Shown here piece by piece: positions 18,129 through 27,473 of a stretch of DNA of 64,000 bases. The notes beneath the pieces are model-generated. The model was given only the letters and a program-made list of their open reading frames with translations, was not told where the DNA came from and ran no database searches. The stretch's first letter is position 1. Every line of letters starts with the position of its first letter. The DNA is taken from NCBI GenBank assembly GCA_047973225.1, contig JBKEBQ010000007.1, forward strand, positions 19,273 through 83,272, in the 5' to 3' direction. The DNA is from JBKEBQ01 sp047973225 (lineage in GTDB: Bacteria > Bacillota_I > Bacilli_A > Erysipelotrichales > Erysipelotrichaceae). Both the position numbers and the translations under genes were made by a program.

Positions 18129-18230
18129 AGCGTTACATTACGTTATTTTATAGAGAGATTTATATCGTAAATATTGTTTGATGAGCGTAAGATAAACGCT
18201 AAACCCTGATGGCTTGAGGGTTTTATTATT
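18129..18230 (+). ncRNA. Candidate small RNA or orphan leader with terminator
   Basis: After the predicted promoter comes about 100 bases without an ORF. It contains a small hairpin (AGCGT with ACGCT, near 18184-18200). A terminator follows immediately: AAACCCT (18201-18207), a nine-base loop, AGGGTTT (18217-18223) and a T-rich tail. It does not match any riboswitch consensus I can recall. It could be a small RNA or an attenuated leader of the adhesin gene 220 bases further on. Confidence 0.35.
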
Positions 18231-18290
18231 TTACATGTTGTATAAATATTTTCATATCTGATAACCATAAAAAAATACCATTTTTAATGG

Positions 18291-18319
18291 TGTACAGAAA
18301 TGTAGGATTTTGTTATACT
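18291..18319 (+). promoter_or_regulatory. Putative promoter of the adhesin gene
   Basis: TGTACA at 18291-18296 and TATACT at 18314-18319 with exactly 17 bases between. This leaves a 5' leader of about 125 bases before the start codon, with no obvious hairpin. The -35 box is weak. Confidence 0.4.
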
Positions 18320-18451
18320 GATAGGAACCAGGGGTATATTATAATCGGAAGTTGTGATGAAATGTGTAAAATTTTTGCCCATCAATCAAAATGAAAGAGG
18401 GGGAATGAGGAACACACTTTTTGAGTAACTTATGATTAGGAAGGAAAGTGT

Positions 18452-20230
18452 ATGAATCAAAAGAAAATGAGAAATTTAAGAAGAGGCATTTCGGTTGTAA
18501 CAATGACGACAATGCTGATCATGCTGCTTATGGGGGCAGGTAAGGTGGAGGCGCGTGCGTATAATAAGGTACAAAGTGTTAAGTCAAATACTGTTGAAGT
18601 AACAAAGAAAGACACGATTTACACGCATACTGGAACAGCAAAGGGCAGTGACGGAAGGCAAGCTTCTTATGATGAAAATCCCATTAGTATGTTTTATGTA
18701 AATGGTCAAAAAGATCCGGTAATTTGTGTGGAACCATCGCAACATTTTTGGGAAAGCGAAGAATTGGGATATACAGTTGAACCATATCAACAAGAAAAGC
18801 TTGCAGCAATCAAGTATTACAGTTATTGGTTAACAGATCGGACGGATTATGATTTTGTGGTTTGGCAACTTATGACATGGGAAGAGTTTGGATATATTCC
18901 TACTCGCCATACAGTTCCCGATTATGATAAAAGAAAAGCTGAAATTAACAAGCAAATCCAAGCGCATAGTCAATTACCAAGTTTTGCCAATGAAACAATT
19001 ACAATAAACGTTGGTGAAACTGTGCGACTTGATGATAAAAACAATATGTGGAATATGTTTACACTACGCGAAAATAGCGGAAATTTTGAAGTTCTCAACG
19101 TGCGAGATAGTTTGTTTATAACGGCAACAAAAAAATCAAAATCGGGTATGTTGCGTGCAGATAAATATGGAAACAGTGAAATGATGGGGGCAAGTATTCT
19201 TTATAAAAACCCGAACTCCCAAGATTTGGCATTGCTGTTTCTACAAAATTCAGTTTCGATGAAATTACAAATAAATATTGCCAATGGAAATTTAAAATTT
19301 TCTAAAACAGGACCATCTATGACGGGTGTGAAAGTAACAAAAGATGCAGAAATTGGTGCAGATATTTATATGCAAAAATGGCAAGAAGTTTCACGTAGTG
19401 GTGGTGAGATTGGTATTTTTGCTAGAAATGAAATAAAAAATCATCAACAAGAAACATTGTATAAAAAAGATGCATTGGTGGAAACATTGGTATCATTGAG
19501 CGCAAATGCGGCGGTGAGCGTTGATTTAGCAAGTGGCGATTATTATTGGAAAGAAACAAAAGCACCATATGGTTTGTTAATTGATGAAAGTGAGCACGAT
19601 TTTTCAGTTACTGATGGTGGTGGTGAAAATCAAGCGTTCTTTGCTGATTTAACAAACGATAAAGCAGATCAAGTTTTGCTTATGTCAAAAGCTTTTGAAA
19701 CAGATCCATCGATTGCGAGTGATCCCGATGCGTATAAAGATAGTATTTGGGTAATCAAGACGAAAAATGATATTTTGTATGACGATAAAGAAGTAGCGAT
19801 CCCCAAAGGGAGTATTGTGAAAAAGTTTTATATAGGGAAAAACGGGAATCCGATTGATAAGCGAATAGAAACGGATGCCAACGCTGATGGGAAAATTAGT
19901 GAAACGGAAGTGGAAGAAGTGGCATTGCATTTGGATTTACAAGAAGGAGATTATGCGGCAGTTGAAGTAGCAACCAATGAGGATTATGTATTAGATACCT
20001 CAGAATATGCATTTAAGGTTGCCTATCAAGGAGAAGATGTAAAAGAACAACAACTGGTTGTCAATGATCAAAAACCGATTGTGAATCAACTTAAAGTTCC
20101 ACCTGCACCATCAACCAATGATACCAGCGATATTGATTCCTTTATTGTTATTGGGGTAGTAAGTTTTACGTTATTATTTATTGGCGGTTGTGTATATGTT
20201 ATAAGACGTAAACGAGCCAAAACGAAATAG
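18452..20230 (+). CDS. Thioester-domain surface adhesin with SpaA/Cna-B repeat
   Basis: 592 residues with AGGAAGGAAAG upstream. It has a signal peptide (about 1-35, ending VEARA) and an N-terminal thioester domain with the Cys in VICVEPSQ (Cys92) and the Gln in FVVWQLMTWEEFG (Gln139). Such Cys-Gln bonds covalently capture host surface proteins. A Cna-B/SpaA-like domain (YYWKETKAPYGLLI) follows, then a second beta domain holding a perfect EF-hand loop (DANADGKISETE, residues 475-486). The C-terminus has a membrane span and a basic tail (VIRRKRAKTK). No LPxTG precedes it; the position reads PPAPSTND, so it uses either a variant sortase motif or a simple membrane anchor. No sortase gene is nearby. 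Confidence 0.8.
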   Translation: MNQKKMRNLRRGISVVTMTTMLIMLLMGAGKVEARAYNKVQSVKSNTVEVTKKDTIYTHTGTAKGSDGRQASYDENPISMFYVNGQKDPVICVEPSQHFWESEELGYTVEPYQQEKLAAIKYYSYWLTDRTDYDFVVWQLMTWEEFGYIPTRHTVPDYDKRKAEINKQIQAHSQLPSFANETITINVGETVRLDDKNNMWNMFTLRENSGNFEVLNVRDSLFITATKKSKSGMLRADKYGNSEMMGASILYKNPNSQDLALLFLQNSVSMKLQINIANGNLKFSKTGPSMTGVKVTKDAEIGADIYMQKWQEVSRSGGEIGIFARNEIKNHQQETLYKKDALVETLVSLSANAAVSVDLASGDYYWKETKAPYGLLIDESEHDFSVTDGGGENQAFFADLTNDKADQVLLMSKAFETDPSIASDPDAYKDSIWVIKTKNDILYDDKEVAIPKGSIVKKFYIGKNGNPIDKRIETDANADGKISETEVEEVALHLDLQEGDYAAVEVATNEDYVLDTSEYAFKVAYQGEDVKEQQLVVNDQKPIVNQLKVPPAPSTNDTSDIDSFIVIGVVSFTLLFIGGCVYVIRRKRAKTK

Positions 20231-20278
20231 ATATTTGTTGTTTTGGTACATACAATATCGAGAGTGTAGATGAAAATA

Positions 20279-20308
20279 AAAAGATTTGTGGAAGCACAAA
20301 TCTTTTTG
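20279..20308 (+). terminator. Terminator of the adhesin gene
   Basis: AAAAGATTTGTG and CACAAATCTTTT form a 12-bp stem with a four-base loop and a T tail. Confidence 0.9.
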
Positions 20309-20339
20309 TATATTATAATGGAGTTGAGAGGTGAGTTAT

Positions 20340-21089
20340 ATGAATACAACTATAAAAGCGTTACATGAACGAACATCTGTGCGCGTGTTTGAAGAAAAAG
20401 AAATTTATTTAGAAGATAAAAAGGCAATTCTTGATGCAGCGATACAAGCCCCTACAGCAGGCAATCAAATGATGTATACTATTTTGAATATTAGCGATGT
20501 AGCATTGCTACAGACATTAGCAAAAAGTTGTGATGATCAAATGTTTATCGCAAGTGCAAAGTTTGCCCTTGTGTTTGTTGCAGATTATCAAAAATGGATG
20601 GATGTATTTTCAATGGTAGAGTCTTCGCCACGCCAACCCGATGTTGGTGAATTGCTTTTGGGATGTAATGATGCTTTGATTGCTGCACAAAATGCAGTGG
20701 TAGCAGCACAAAGTCTGGGAATTGGTTCTTGTTATATTGGAGATATTATGGAACATCACGATACCCACAAAGCACTTTTAAAGCTTCCCCAATATTGCTT
20801 TCCTGTGACCATGCTGGTATTTGGGTATCCAACAGAACAGCAACAAAACAGAAAAAAACCAGTACGTTTTGATCGAAAGTATATTGTGCATGAGAATACG
20901 TATCATAGAATGTCGAATGAAGAATTAAAAGCGATGTTTGTTGCACGTGCAAGTTTGCAAGAAGAAGTTAGTTTTGATTTTGAAAAGTGGATACATGCTT
21001 TTTATCAGCGCAAATTTAATAGTAATTTTGCGAAAGAAATGAGTGCATCTGTACAAAAATATATTGATGATTTTAAAACTTCACAATAA
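20340..21089 (+). CDS. Nitroreductase-family flavoprotein
   Basis: 249 residues in the FMN-dependent nitroreductase fold. Motifs are ERTSVRVF at the N-terminus (FMN phosphate binding), AAIQAPTAGNQM, and the central GIGSCYIGDI preceding the C-terminal PVRFDRKYIVHEN. It probably reduces nitro- or quinone-type substrates with NAD(P)H. The ATG at 20340 is preferred to the GTG at 20331 because AGGTGAG is placed for it. It is monocistronic between a terminator and the purD riboswitch, with no evidence of substrate. Confidence 0.85.
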   Translation: MNTTIKALHERTSVRVFEEKEIYLEDKKAILDAAIQAPTAGNQMMYTILNISDVALLQTLAKSCDDQMFIASAKFALVFVADYQKWMDVFSMVESSPRQPDVGELLLGCNDALIAAQNAVVAAQSLGIGSCYIGDIMEHHDTHKALLKLPQYCFPVTMLVFGYPTEQQQNRKKPVRFDRKYIVHENTYHRMSNEELKAMFVARASLQEEVSFDFEKWIHAFYQRKFNSNFAKEMSASVQKYIDDFKTSQ

Positions 21090-21194
21090 ACAGAAGGCAT
21101 AAAAAAAGCGTATTTGAAAAAATCATTACGAGGATAGATAGGAAATATACCATTTTTACTGAATCTGGTTTTTTAAAATGGTATAATATGAACA

Positions 21195-21311
21195 TACTTG
21201 TATATAAATCATAATGAGGTTGATTTGTTTCTACTTGCTTACCGTAAATAAGCAAACTATAAGTAAATCTTTTTGCGTATAAGGGGTTTACTTAGTGAAC
21301 CCTTTTATGAT
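21195..21311 (+). promoter_or_regulatory. Purine (guanine-type) riboswitch with terminator, upstream of purD
   Basis: The aptamer spans 21195-21265. P1 pairs TACTTGT with ATAAGTA. The core GTTTCTAC, the L3 loop CCGTAAA and the J3/1 ACTAT are the canonical purine set. The specificity base is C, which indicates guanine/hypoxanthine rather than adenine. A terminator follows: AAGGGGTTTAC (21281-21291), loop, GTGAACCCTTTT. The 3' P1 strand TAAGTAAA is complementary to TTTACTTA within the terminator, giving a clean antiterminator. Ligand binding should therefore stop transcription of purD-purB. Confidence 0.93.
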
Positions 21312-21328
21312 AAAAAAGGAGAATGTCT

Positions 21329-22567
21329 ATGAATGTGATGGTTATTGGTAGTGGGGGAAGAGAACATGCGTTAGCGGATGCACTATACCGTTCTCAAAAA
21401 GTCGATAAGGTGTATGTAGCGCCAGGAAATTATGGCATGCAAGATGTTGCTGAAATCGTAGATATTGCGATTTCCAATCATGATGATTTGATTGCATTTG
21501 CGAAAAAACAGCAAGTGGAACTTACAATTGTGGGACCGGAAGCGGTATTGGCACAAGGAATTGTGGATGCATTTGAGAATGCGGGATTGAAAATTTTTGG
21601 ACCGAGCAAAGCGGCTAGCCAGATTGAAGCCAGTAAAGATTTTGCGAAAAAGTTGATGAAAACCTATCATATTCCAACTGCGGCATATGCAACATTCACA
21701 AACAAAAAAGAAGCAAAAGCTTATATTGAAAAACAAGGTGTGCCAATTGTGATAAAGGAAGATGGACTAAAAGCAGGGAAAGGAGTACGTGTTTGTCAAG
21801 ACAAGAAGGAAGCACTAGAAGTGATCGAAGATATCTTTTCCGTGGGTGATAATACAGTTGTTATTGAAGAGTGTTTGCAAGGGTTTGAGTTTTCACTGAT
21901 GAGTTTTGTATACCATGATCTTGTGATACCAATGGAAATCGCACAAGACCACAAATGTGCATATGATGGTGATACAGGTCCAAATACAGGAGGTATGGGT
22001 GCGTATTCTCCAGTTAAAAAAATTACGCAAGAAATTATTGATGAGGCGATGGATCGCGTGATGATTCCTGCAGTTAAAGGCATGTTAGAACAAGGTACAC
22101 CCTTTGTAGGGTTTTTATATGGTGGCTTTATGCTCAGTGAGGATGGGATAAAGACAATTGAATTCAATGCACGTTTTGGTGACCCCGAAGCAGAAGTGAT
22201 TTTACCAAGGCTACAAAGTGATCTTGTGGAAGTGATTCTCTCACTTATGGAAGGTAAAAAAACACCACTTGTATGGAGTGATGAAGTTACACTTGGTGTC
22301 GTTATGGCAGGTCGAGCGTATCCACAAACTGCAAGTAAGGGAAGCGTTATCACGGGATTACATAATGTAGATAGTCGTATCTTTCATATGGGAACAAGAT
22401 ACGAAAATGAACACTACCAAACAAGTGGCGGGAGGGTGTTGTGTGTGGTCGCAAAAGCGAAAACGATACAGGAAGCCTATGATAAAGCATATCAAGACAT
22501 AGAAAAAATTAAGTGTAAAGAGTTGGTTTATCGCCATGATATTGGTAAGAAAGATATGGAGGAGTAA
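21329..22567 (+). CDS. purD: Phosphoribosylamine-glycine ligase (GARS)
   Basis: 412 residues, normal for PurD. The start MNVMVIGSGGREHALA is the N-terminal phosphate-binding signature. The ATP-grasp domain includes IVIKEDGLKAGKGV, and the conserved NARFGDPEAEVILPR lies near residue 280. It makes glycinamide ribonucleotide in purine synthesis. ATG 21329 is chosen over 21323 because AAAGGAG ends at 21321. It is followed after one base by purB, and the two are controlled by the upstream guanine riboswitch. Confidence 0.97.
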   Translation: MNVMVIGSGGREHALADALYRSQKVDKVYVAPGNYGMQDVAEIVDIAISNHDDLIAFAKKQQVELTIVGPEAVLAQGIVDAFENAGLKIFGPSKAASQIEASKDFAKKLMKTYHIPTAAYATFTNKKEAKAYIEKQGVPIVIKEDGLKAGKGVRVCQDKKEALEVIEDIFSVGDNTVVIEECLQGFEFSLMSFVYHDLVIPMEIAQDHKCAYDGDTGPNTGGMGAYSPVKKITQEIIDEAMDRVMIPAVKGMLEQGTPFVGFLYGGFMLSEDGIKTIEFNARFGDPEAEVILPRLQSDLVEVILSLMEGKKTPLVWSDEVTLGVVMAGRAYPQTASKGSVITGLHNVDSRIFHMGTRYENEHYQTSGGRVLCVVAKAKTIQEAYDKAYQDIEKIKCKELVYRHDIGKKDMEE

Positions 22568-22568
22568 T

Positions 22569-23864
22569 ATGTTAGATCGTTATTCAAGAGAAGCAATGCG
22601 TAAGATTTGGAGTGAAGAGACAAAGTTCAATGCATGGTTGAAGGTTGAAATTTTGGCTTGTGAAGCATGGAGTACATTGGGCGAAATACCCAAAGAGGAT
22701 GTGGATAAATTATGGACGAATGCAACATTTGATATTGCCCGTATTTATGAAATAGAACAAGATACAAGACATGATGTTGTAGCCTTTACAAGAGCGGTGT
22801 CAGAAAACCTTGGTGAGGAAAAGAAATGGGTGCATTATGGACTTACCAGTACCGATGTTGTGGATACGGCATATGGATATTTATATAAACAAGCCAATGA
22901 AATTTTAATGCAGGATTTGGATATTTTTATGGAAACATTAAAAAACCAAGCACTACGTTATAAGGATTGTGTATGTATGGGTCGAACGCATGGTGTACAT
23001 GCTGAAATTACAACGTTTGGGTTGAAGTTTGCTTTGTGGTATGAAGAAATGAAGCGTCATAAGGAGCGTTTTAAAGATGCGTGTTGTGGGGTTGCGTGTG
23101 GGAAAATATCAGGAGCAGTTGGAACATTTGCGAATACCCCTCCACAAGTGCAAGATTATGTATGTGATAAGCTAGGTATAGCATCGGCGGCAATTTCAAC
23201 GCAAACACTACAACGAGATCGCCATGCTGCATACTTTGCAGCAATAGCACTACTTGGCGCAAGCTTAGAAAAAATGGCAACCGAAATTCGTCATCTGCAA
23301 CGCACCGAAGTTCGTGAAGTTGAAGAATATTTTCGCAAAGGACAAAAAGGTAGTAGTGCGATGCCGCACAAACGCAATCCGATCGGTAGTGAAAATATTT
23401 GTGGATGTGCAAGAGTGTTAAGAGGATATATGGTAAGTGCATATGAGGATGTGGCTTTGTGGCATGAACGTGATATTTCACATTCTGCAGCAGAGCGCAT
23501 GATTGCCCCAGATGCAACGGCGTTATTAGACTATATGTTCACTAGATTTAATGCTATATTAAAAAATTTGACGGTGTTTGAAGATAACATGTTAGAAAAC
23601 ATCAATAAAACCTATGGGGTTATATTTTCGCAACGATTTATGTTGAAGTTGATTGAAAAAGGATGGTCTAGAGAACAAGCATATGATTTGGTACAACCGA
23701 ATGCCATTCATTCTTGGGAAAACAAAACTTCTTTTAAAGCATTAATGGAAGCGAATAGTGAGGTAAAAAAAGGCTTAAGCCAAAGCGAAATTGATGATTG
23801 TTTTAACCCCAAACATCATGTTAAAAATGTGGATGTTATTTTTAAAAGAGTAGGTATTTTATAA
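22569..23864 (+). CDS. purB: Adenylosuccinate lyase
   Basis: 431 residues beginning MLDRYSREAMRKIWSEE. It carries the fumarase/aspartase-superfamily signature GSSAMPHKRNP and the conserved GRTHGVHAEITTFGL. It cleaves SAICAR to AICAR and adenylosuccinate to AMP. The start follows GGAGG inside the end of purD. No disruption is visible. Its placement with purD, separate from the main pur cluster, means both are attenuated by guanine independently of purE-H. Confidence 0.96.
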   Translation: MLDRYSREAMRKIWSEETKFNAWLKVEILACEAWSTLGEIPKEDVDKLWTNATFDIARIYEIEQDTRHDVVAFTRAVSENLGEEKKWVHYGLTSTDVVDTAYGYLYKQANEILMQDLDIFMETLKNQALRYKDCVCMGRTHGVHAEITTFGLKFALWYEEMKRHKERFKDACCGVACGKISGAVGTFANTPPQVQDYVCDKLGIASAAISTQTLQRDRHAAYFAAIALLGASLEKMATEIRHLQRTEVREVEEYFRKGQKGSSAMPHKRNPIGSENICGCARVLRGYMVSAYEDVALWHERDISHSAAERMIAPDATALLDYMFTRFNAILKNLTVFEDNMLENINKTYGVIFSQRFMLKLIEKGWSREQAYDLVQPNAIHSWENKTSFKALMEANSEVKKGLSQSEIDDCFNPKHHVKNVDVIFKRVGIL

Positions 23865-23870
23865 AGTGCG

Positions 23871-23900
23871 AGCGTTTTTGATGTATTAAAAAACGCTTTC
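23871..23900 (+). terminator. Terminator of purDB
   Basis: AGCGTTTTT pairs with AAAAACGCT across a loop of about eight bases. The T tract after it is short, so efficiency is uncertain. Confidence 0.65.
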
Positions 23901-23949
23901 TATAAAAGGCAGTATGTAAAGTAAAATGCGAAAGCGGTATTGACAGAAA

Positions 23950-23978
23950 TTGTTTCACGATAAAAAGTACGATACAAT
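23950..23978 (+). promoter_or_regulatory. Promoter of fhs
   Basis: TTGTTT (23950-23955) and TACAAT (23973-23978) are separated by 17 bases. They are followed by a short leader and AAAGGAGG before ATG 24006. Confidence 0.6.
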
Positions 23979-24005
23979 AAAATTATCGTTGATAAAGGAG
24001 GAATT

Positions 24006-25676
24006 ATGTATAAAACCGACTTAGAAATTGCGCAGGCAGCAAAAATGAAACCCATAGTTGATATTGCGAAAAACATGGGAATACAAGAAAATGATGTAGA
24101 AGGTTATGGAAAGTACAAAGCTAAAATTTCACTGGATGTACTTAAAAGGCATCAAGATAAATGCGATGGGAAATTAATATTAGTAACTGCTATCAATCCA
24201 ACCAAAGCGGGTGAAGGTAAGTCAACTACGACGGTAGGCTTAGCAGATGCTTTTCACCGAATGGATAAAAAGGTAATGATAGCACTACGCGAGCCATCGC
24301 TTGGTCCAGTATTTGGATTAAAAGGCGGCGCAACGGGTGGTGGTTATGCACAGGTAGTTCCCATGGAAGACATCAATTTGCATTTTACAGGGGATATGCA
24401 TGCGATTACAACGTGTAATAATTTGATTAGTGCTTGTTTGGACAATCATTTACATCAAGGCAATGCATTACAAATTGACAAAACAAAGGTTATTTTTAAA
24501 CGTGTATTAGATATGAATGATCGCTCACTTCGTGAAGTAAAAATTGGCTTAGGAACAAAAGCAAATGGCATTGAAAGAAAAGATGGTTTTACGATTACGG
24601 TAGCGAGTGAAGTTATGGCAATTTTGTGTTTGGCAACATCTTTAGAAGATTTCAAGAAACGTATTGGAAAGGTATTGGTTGCCTATAGCTTGAATGATCA
24701 ACCAATATATGTGCGAGATTTAGGGATTGAGGGTGCGTGTACATTGGTGATGAAAGATGCGATCAAACCAAACCTTGTACAAACCTTAGAACATACTCCA
24801 GTTTTAATTCACGGTGGCCCGTTTGCGAATATTGCCCATGGATGTAACAGTGTGTTGGCAACAAAAACGGCTTTAAAATTAGCTGATTATGTAATTACAG
24901 AAGCAGGTTTTGGTGCTGATTTGGGCGCAGAAAAATTTTTGGATATCAAATGTCGAGAAGCGAATTTAAAACCAAATGCAGTTGTTATCGTGGCGACGAT
25001 TCGTGCCCTAAAACAACATGGAGGTGTTGCATTTGAAACTTTGAAAGAAGAAAACGTTGATGCAATGTTAGCGGGATGTGCAAATCTTAGCAAACATATT
25101 GAAACAATCCAAGCGTTTGGTTTGCCCTACATTGTTGCGATTAATGAATTTGCGAGTGATACAAAAGCAGAAGTGGAAGCCCTTAGTGCATGGTGTAAAA
25201 CAGAAGGACATCCACTATCCTTATCACAAGTATGGGCAAAAGGAGGAGCAGGTGCTTTGGATTTAGCAGGGCAGTTGCTTACGATTGTGGAACAAGAAAA
25301 TACCTATGAACCCATTTATAATACAGAAGATAGTATCAAACAAAAAATCACAAAGATTGCGAAAGTATGCTATGGTGCAAGTGCTGTTCACTTTGGTGAT
25401 GTGGCAAATAAACAAATCGAAACGTATATGCAACAGGGTTGGGATCACTTGCCTATTTGCATGGCAAAAGTGCCGACGAGTTTGAGTGATGATGCAAAGT
25501 TGTATGGAGCACCAAAGGACTTTACGATTAGCATTCGTGAACTTAGACCATCGCTTGGGGCAGGATTTCTTGTGGCACTGACAGGAAATGTTATGACGAT
25601 GCCAGGATTACCAAAAATTCCAGCTGCTAATCATATGGATATTGATGAAGCAGGAAATATGAAAGGTTTATTTTAA
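24006..25676 (+). CDS. fhs: Formate-tetrahydrofolate ligase
   Basis: 556 residues, typical length. P-loop region INPTKAGEGKSTTTVGLADA near residues 65-85, followed by REPSLGPVFGLKGGATGGGYAQV. It makes 10-formyl-THF from formate, THF and ATP, supplying the formyl donor for PurN and PurH encoded nearby. It may also consume formate in an anaerobe. It is transcribed from its own promoter after the purDB terminator. No hallmark of damage. Confidence 0.97.
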   Translation: MYKTDLEIAQAAKMKPIVDIAKNMGIQENDVEGYGKYKAKISLDVLKRHQDKCDGKLILVTAINPTKAGEGKSTTTVGLADAFHRMDKKVMIALREPSLGPVFGLKGGATGGGYAQVVPMEDINLHFTGDMHAITTCNNLISACLDNHLHQGNALQIDKTKVIFKRVLDMNDRSLREVKIGLGTKANGIERKDGFTITVASEVMAILCLATSLEDFKKRIGKVLVAYSLNDQPIYVRDLGIEGACTLVMKDAIKPNLVQTLEHTPVLIHGGPFANIAHGCNSVLATKTALKLADYVITEAGFGADLGAEKFLDIKCREANLKPNAVVIVATIRALKQHGGVAFETLKEENVDAMLAGCANLSKHIETIQAFGLPYIVAINEFASDTKAEVEALSAWCKTEGHPLSLSQVWAKGGAGALDLAGQLLTIVEQENTYEPIYNTEDSIKQKITKIAKVCYGASAVHFGDVANKQIETYMQQGWDHLPICMAKVPTSLSDDAKLYGAPKDFTISIRELRPSLGAGFLVALTGNVMTMPGLPKIPAANHMDIDEAGNMKGLF

Positions 25677-26467
25677 TAGAACCACGATATAAAGATATGC
25701 AAAAATAAGTCTATTAGTTTCTACAAAACAACATCTATTTTTATGTTAATAGGATTTACCACGTGTTTGAGTGCTTCGGCATGCTTAAAGCTTATCAATG
25801 AAATAAAAGAAAAATATCATACAAATAAGGAGTCTGTAAATAAGTTTTCAAGTATTTGTCTGTTTTAAAATATGTAAACTGTCAACAAACATCAATATAT
25901 ATTTTATAGTTATCAATTCTAACTATGGCAGTTGCGTTGATTACACCAATAGGAACTGCGGATATTCTTAATGGCGAGCAGGAATGCGCGTAGCGATTAT
26001 GCGTTACTTTGGATAGCATTTAATTTAGCTATGTTAATTTCTTTGATTCCTGTATTTTCTTGATATGACTGCGACTATGGTAAAGGTTATTGAGGATTTT
26101 AAGGGAATGCAAGTAGCTACAATACACTTCGGCAGAGAAAATTAATGGTTACTTTCTCTTACATATGAAGAAATATACAATGTCACTAATTCCAATATTA
26201 AAAGATGTTTCTCATATAAAACCATTTTTGCAAATGCAACGAAAAAATGTTGTAAGTACAAATAAACATAAATATAAATGAAAATATAAGAGAGAAACAA
26301 ATATGTAAACAAGTGAAGAATTATCATGTGCTGAAGTGCAATTTAGTGAAAAGTATGAAAATGAATGGATTCACAGAAAATGAAATGTTTGTATTTTTTT
26401 TATATACTATGAGTATAGAGGAGCGCTTCTTTATAGTCATTAAAAAAGATGGGGAGTATAGAAAAGT
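25677..26467 (+). other. Long intergenic region with decayed coding traces
   Basis: No intact gene is visible. Short stretches look formerly coding. At 25743-25868 a frame reads MLIGFTTCLSASACLKLINE before a stop at 25868. From about 25925 MAVALITPIGTADILNGEQE runs into TAG, while an overlapping frame gives DYALLWIAFNLAMLISLIPV, a membrane-like segment. Between 26140 and 26460 I see only AT-rich sequence. No RNA gene, repeat or clear terminator was found. Confidence 0.4.
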
Positions 26468-26653
26468 ATGCAGTGTGCAAGAAAAATCATAATGACGAGT
26501 GTTGTTTTATGTTTCATTTTTGCGTATATAACAACTTTCGCATACTATAATTACAAAGAAAACAATAAGCAAAATATTTTTCTGCGATGGATGATTGGTA
26601 CACCACGGGTGGCACTGTTAAGTTATATAACAGTGGTTATTTTTGGTAGTTAG
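26468..26653 (+). CDS. Small one- or two-span membrane protein
   Basis: 61 residues with GGGGAG upstream. A first hydrophobic span (IIMTSVVLCFIFAYITTFAYY) is followed by a polar loop (KENNKQNIFLRWMIG) and a second span (ALLSYITVVIFGS). It directly precedes the broken bacteriocin-like gene by about 50 bases and could be its immunity or accessory protein. No family is recognised, and coding potential is plausible but unproven. Confidence 0.4.
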   Translation: MQCARKIIMTSVVLCFIFAYITTFAYYNYKENNKQNIFLRWMIGTPRVALLSYITVVIFGS

Positions 26654-26704
26654 ACTTTGTAAAAAAAGAAGTACTATGATTTATATATCTAAGAAGGGAT
26701 GAAA

Positions 26705-27408
26705 ATGAAATTAAAAAACTATTGAAATCGTTTAGTATTTGAATAGCAATAGCATTATTAGCAACAACAATAACACCGATACATGCCAATGAAAGAGTGA
26801 ATTCTTCAAAAGAAGTAATTATTGAAAAGTTCAATGAATTACAAAGGGATATAGATAAAGCGCTACAAATTAGTGACAATAAGTATATTTTTGACCAAGC
26901 AGAAATAACAAAGATTGTTATAGATTCTAATTTTGATTTTCACGCTTACAATGCGTATTTTAATACAAACTATACGAAAGAAAGTTTCGCAGATATTGTA
27001 ATAAATATGATTGAAAATACTGATTTAGAGTATCAACCAGAAGACGATAACACGTGTAGTGTCTGTGGAACATATTGTGGTAAAAATGGTACATCATCTG
27101 GATAGAATTATAATCGCTTTTACAAAAATAAATCCAATTCGATAATCGCGGAAGAAGAGCTTGATGAATTATCACGTAATTGGGAATTAACCGGATCGGC
27201 TGGTTCGCTAACAGCGCTAATTCCCGGTATTGGTCCTGCAATTGCGGCAGGTATTGGTGTAGGGGCAGGATGGAATAGTTGGAATGCTTCATCATTAGCG
27301 GCTGCAATACGCTCTAATAATCGCGACGGTCGCTGTGGAACAGTTACAGACATAAACAAATTTACAACAGCTTTTTCTGTTTGGTTGCAAAGAGAGTTTA
27401 AAGTATGA
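26705..27408 (+). pseudogene. Secreted bacteriocin-like protein, broken three times
   Basis: One frame carries a signal peptide (IALLATTITPIHA, cleaved before NERVN), a helical polar region, a Cys motif CSVCGTYCG, then after a TAG at 27103-27105 the segment GSLTALIPGIGPAIAAGIGV. It ends with NSWNASSLAAAIRS and FTTAFSVWLQREFKV. The glycine-rich hydrophobic helix followed by the WNASSLA motif resembles geobacillin-26-like large bacteriocins. Disruptions: a one-base loss in the A6 run at 26713-26718 separating ATG 26705 from the frame, TGA at 26740, and TAG at 27103. All other parts are in phase. Confidence 0.5.
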
Positions 27409-27473
27409 TAGGAATATTTTTAATATCTATAATAGCAACAATAATGCTAATCTATCTTTATGATTTATTATGA
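27405..27473 (+). CDS. Tiny hydrophobic peptide coupled to the bacteriocin-like gene
   Basis: 22 residues, MIGIFLISIIATIMLIYLYD then LL. Its ATG overlaps the stop of the preceding frame (ATGA), the usual sign of translational coupling. It is a single membrane span. Its position suggests an immunity or assembly peptide for the upstream secreted protein. It is too short for a firm call. Confidence 0.35.
   Translation: MIGIFLISIIATIMLIYLYDLL

Noticed and set aside
8419..27408. Stop-codon recoding or an alternative genetic code to explain in-frame TGA and TAG
   Set aside because: TGA ends several intact genes, including the PRD regulator and the response regulator, and the interrupted genes also carry frameshifts and deletions.
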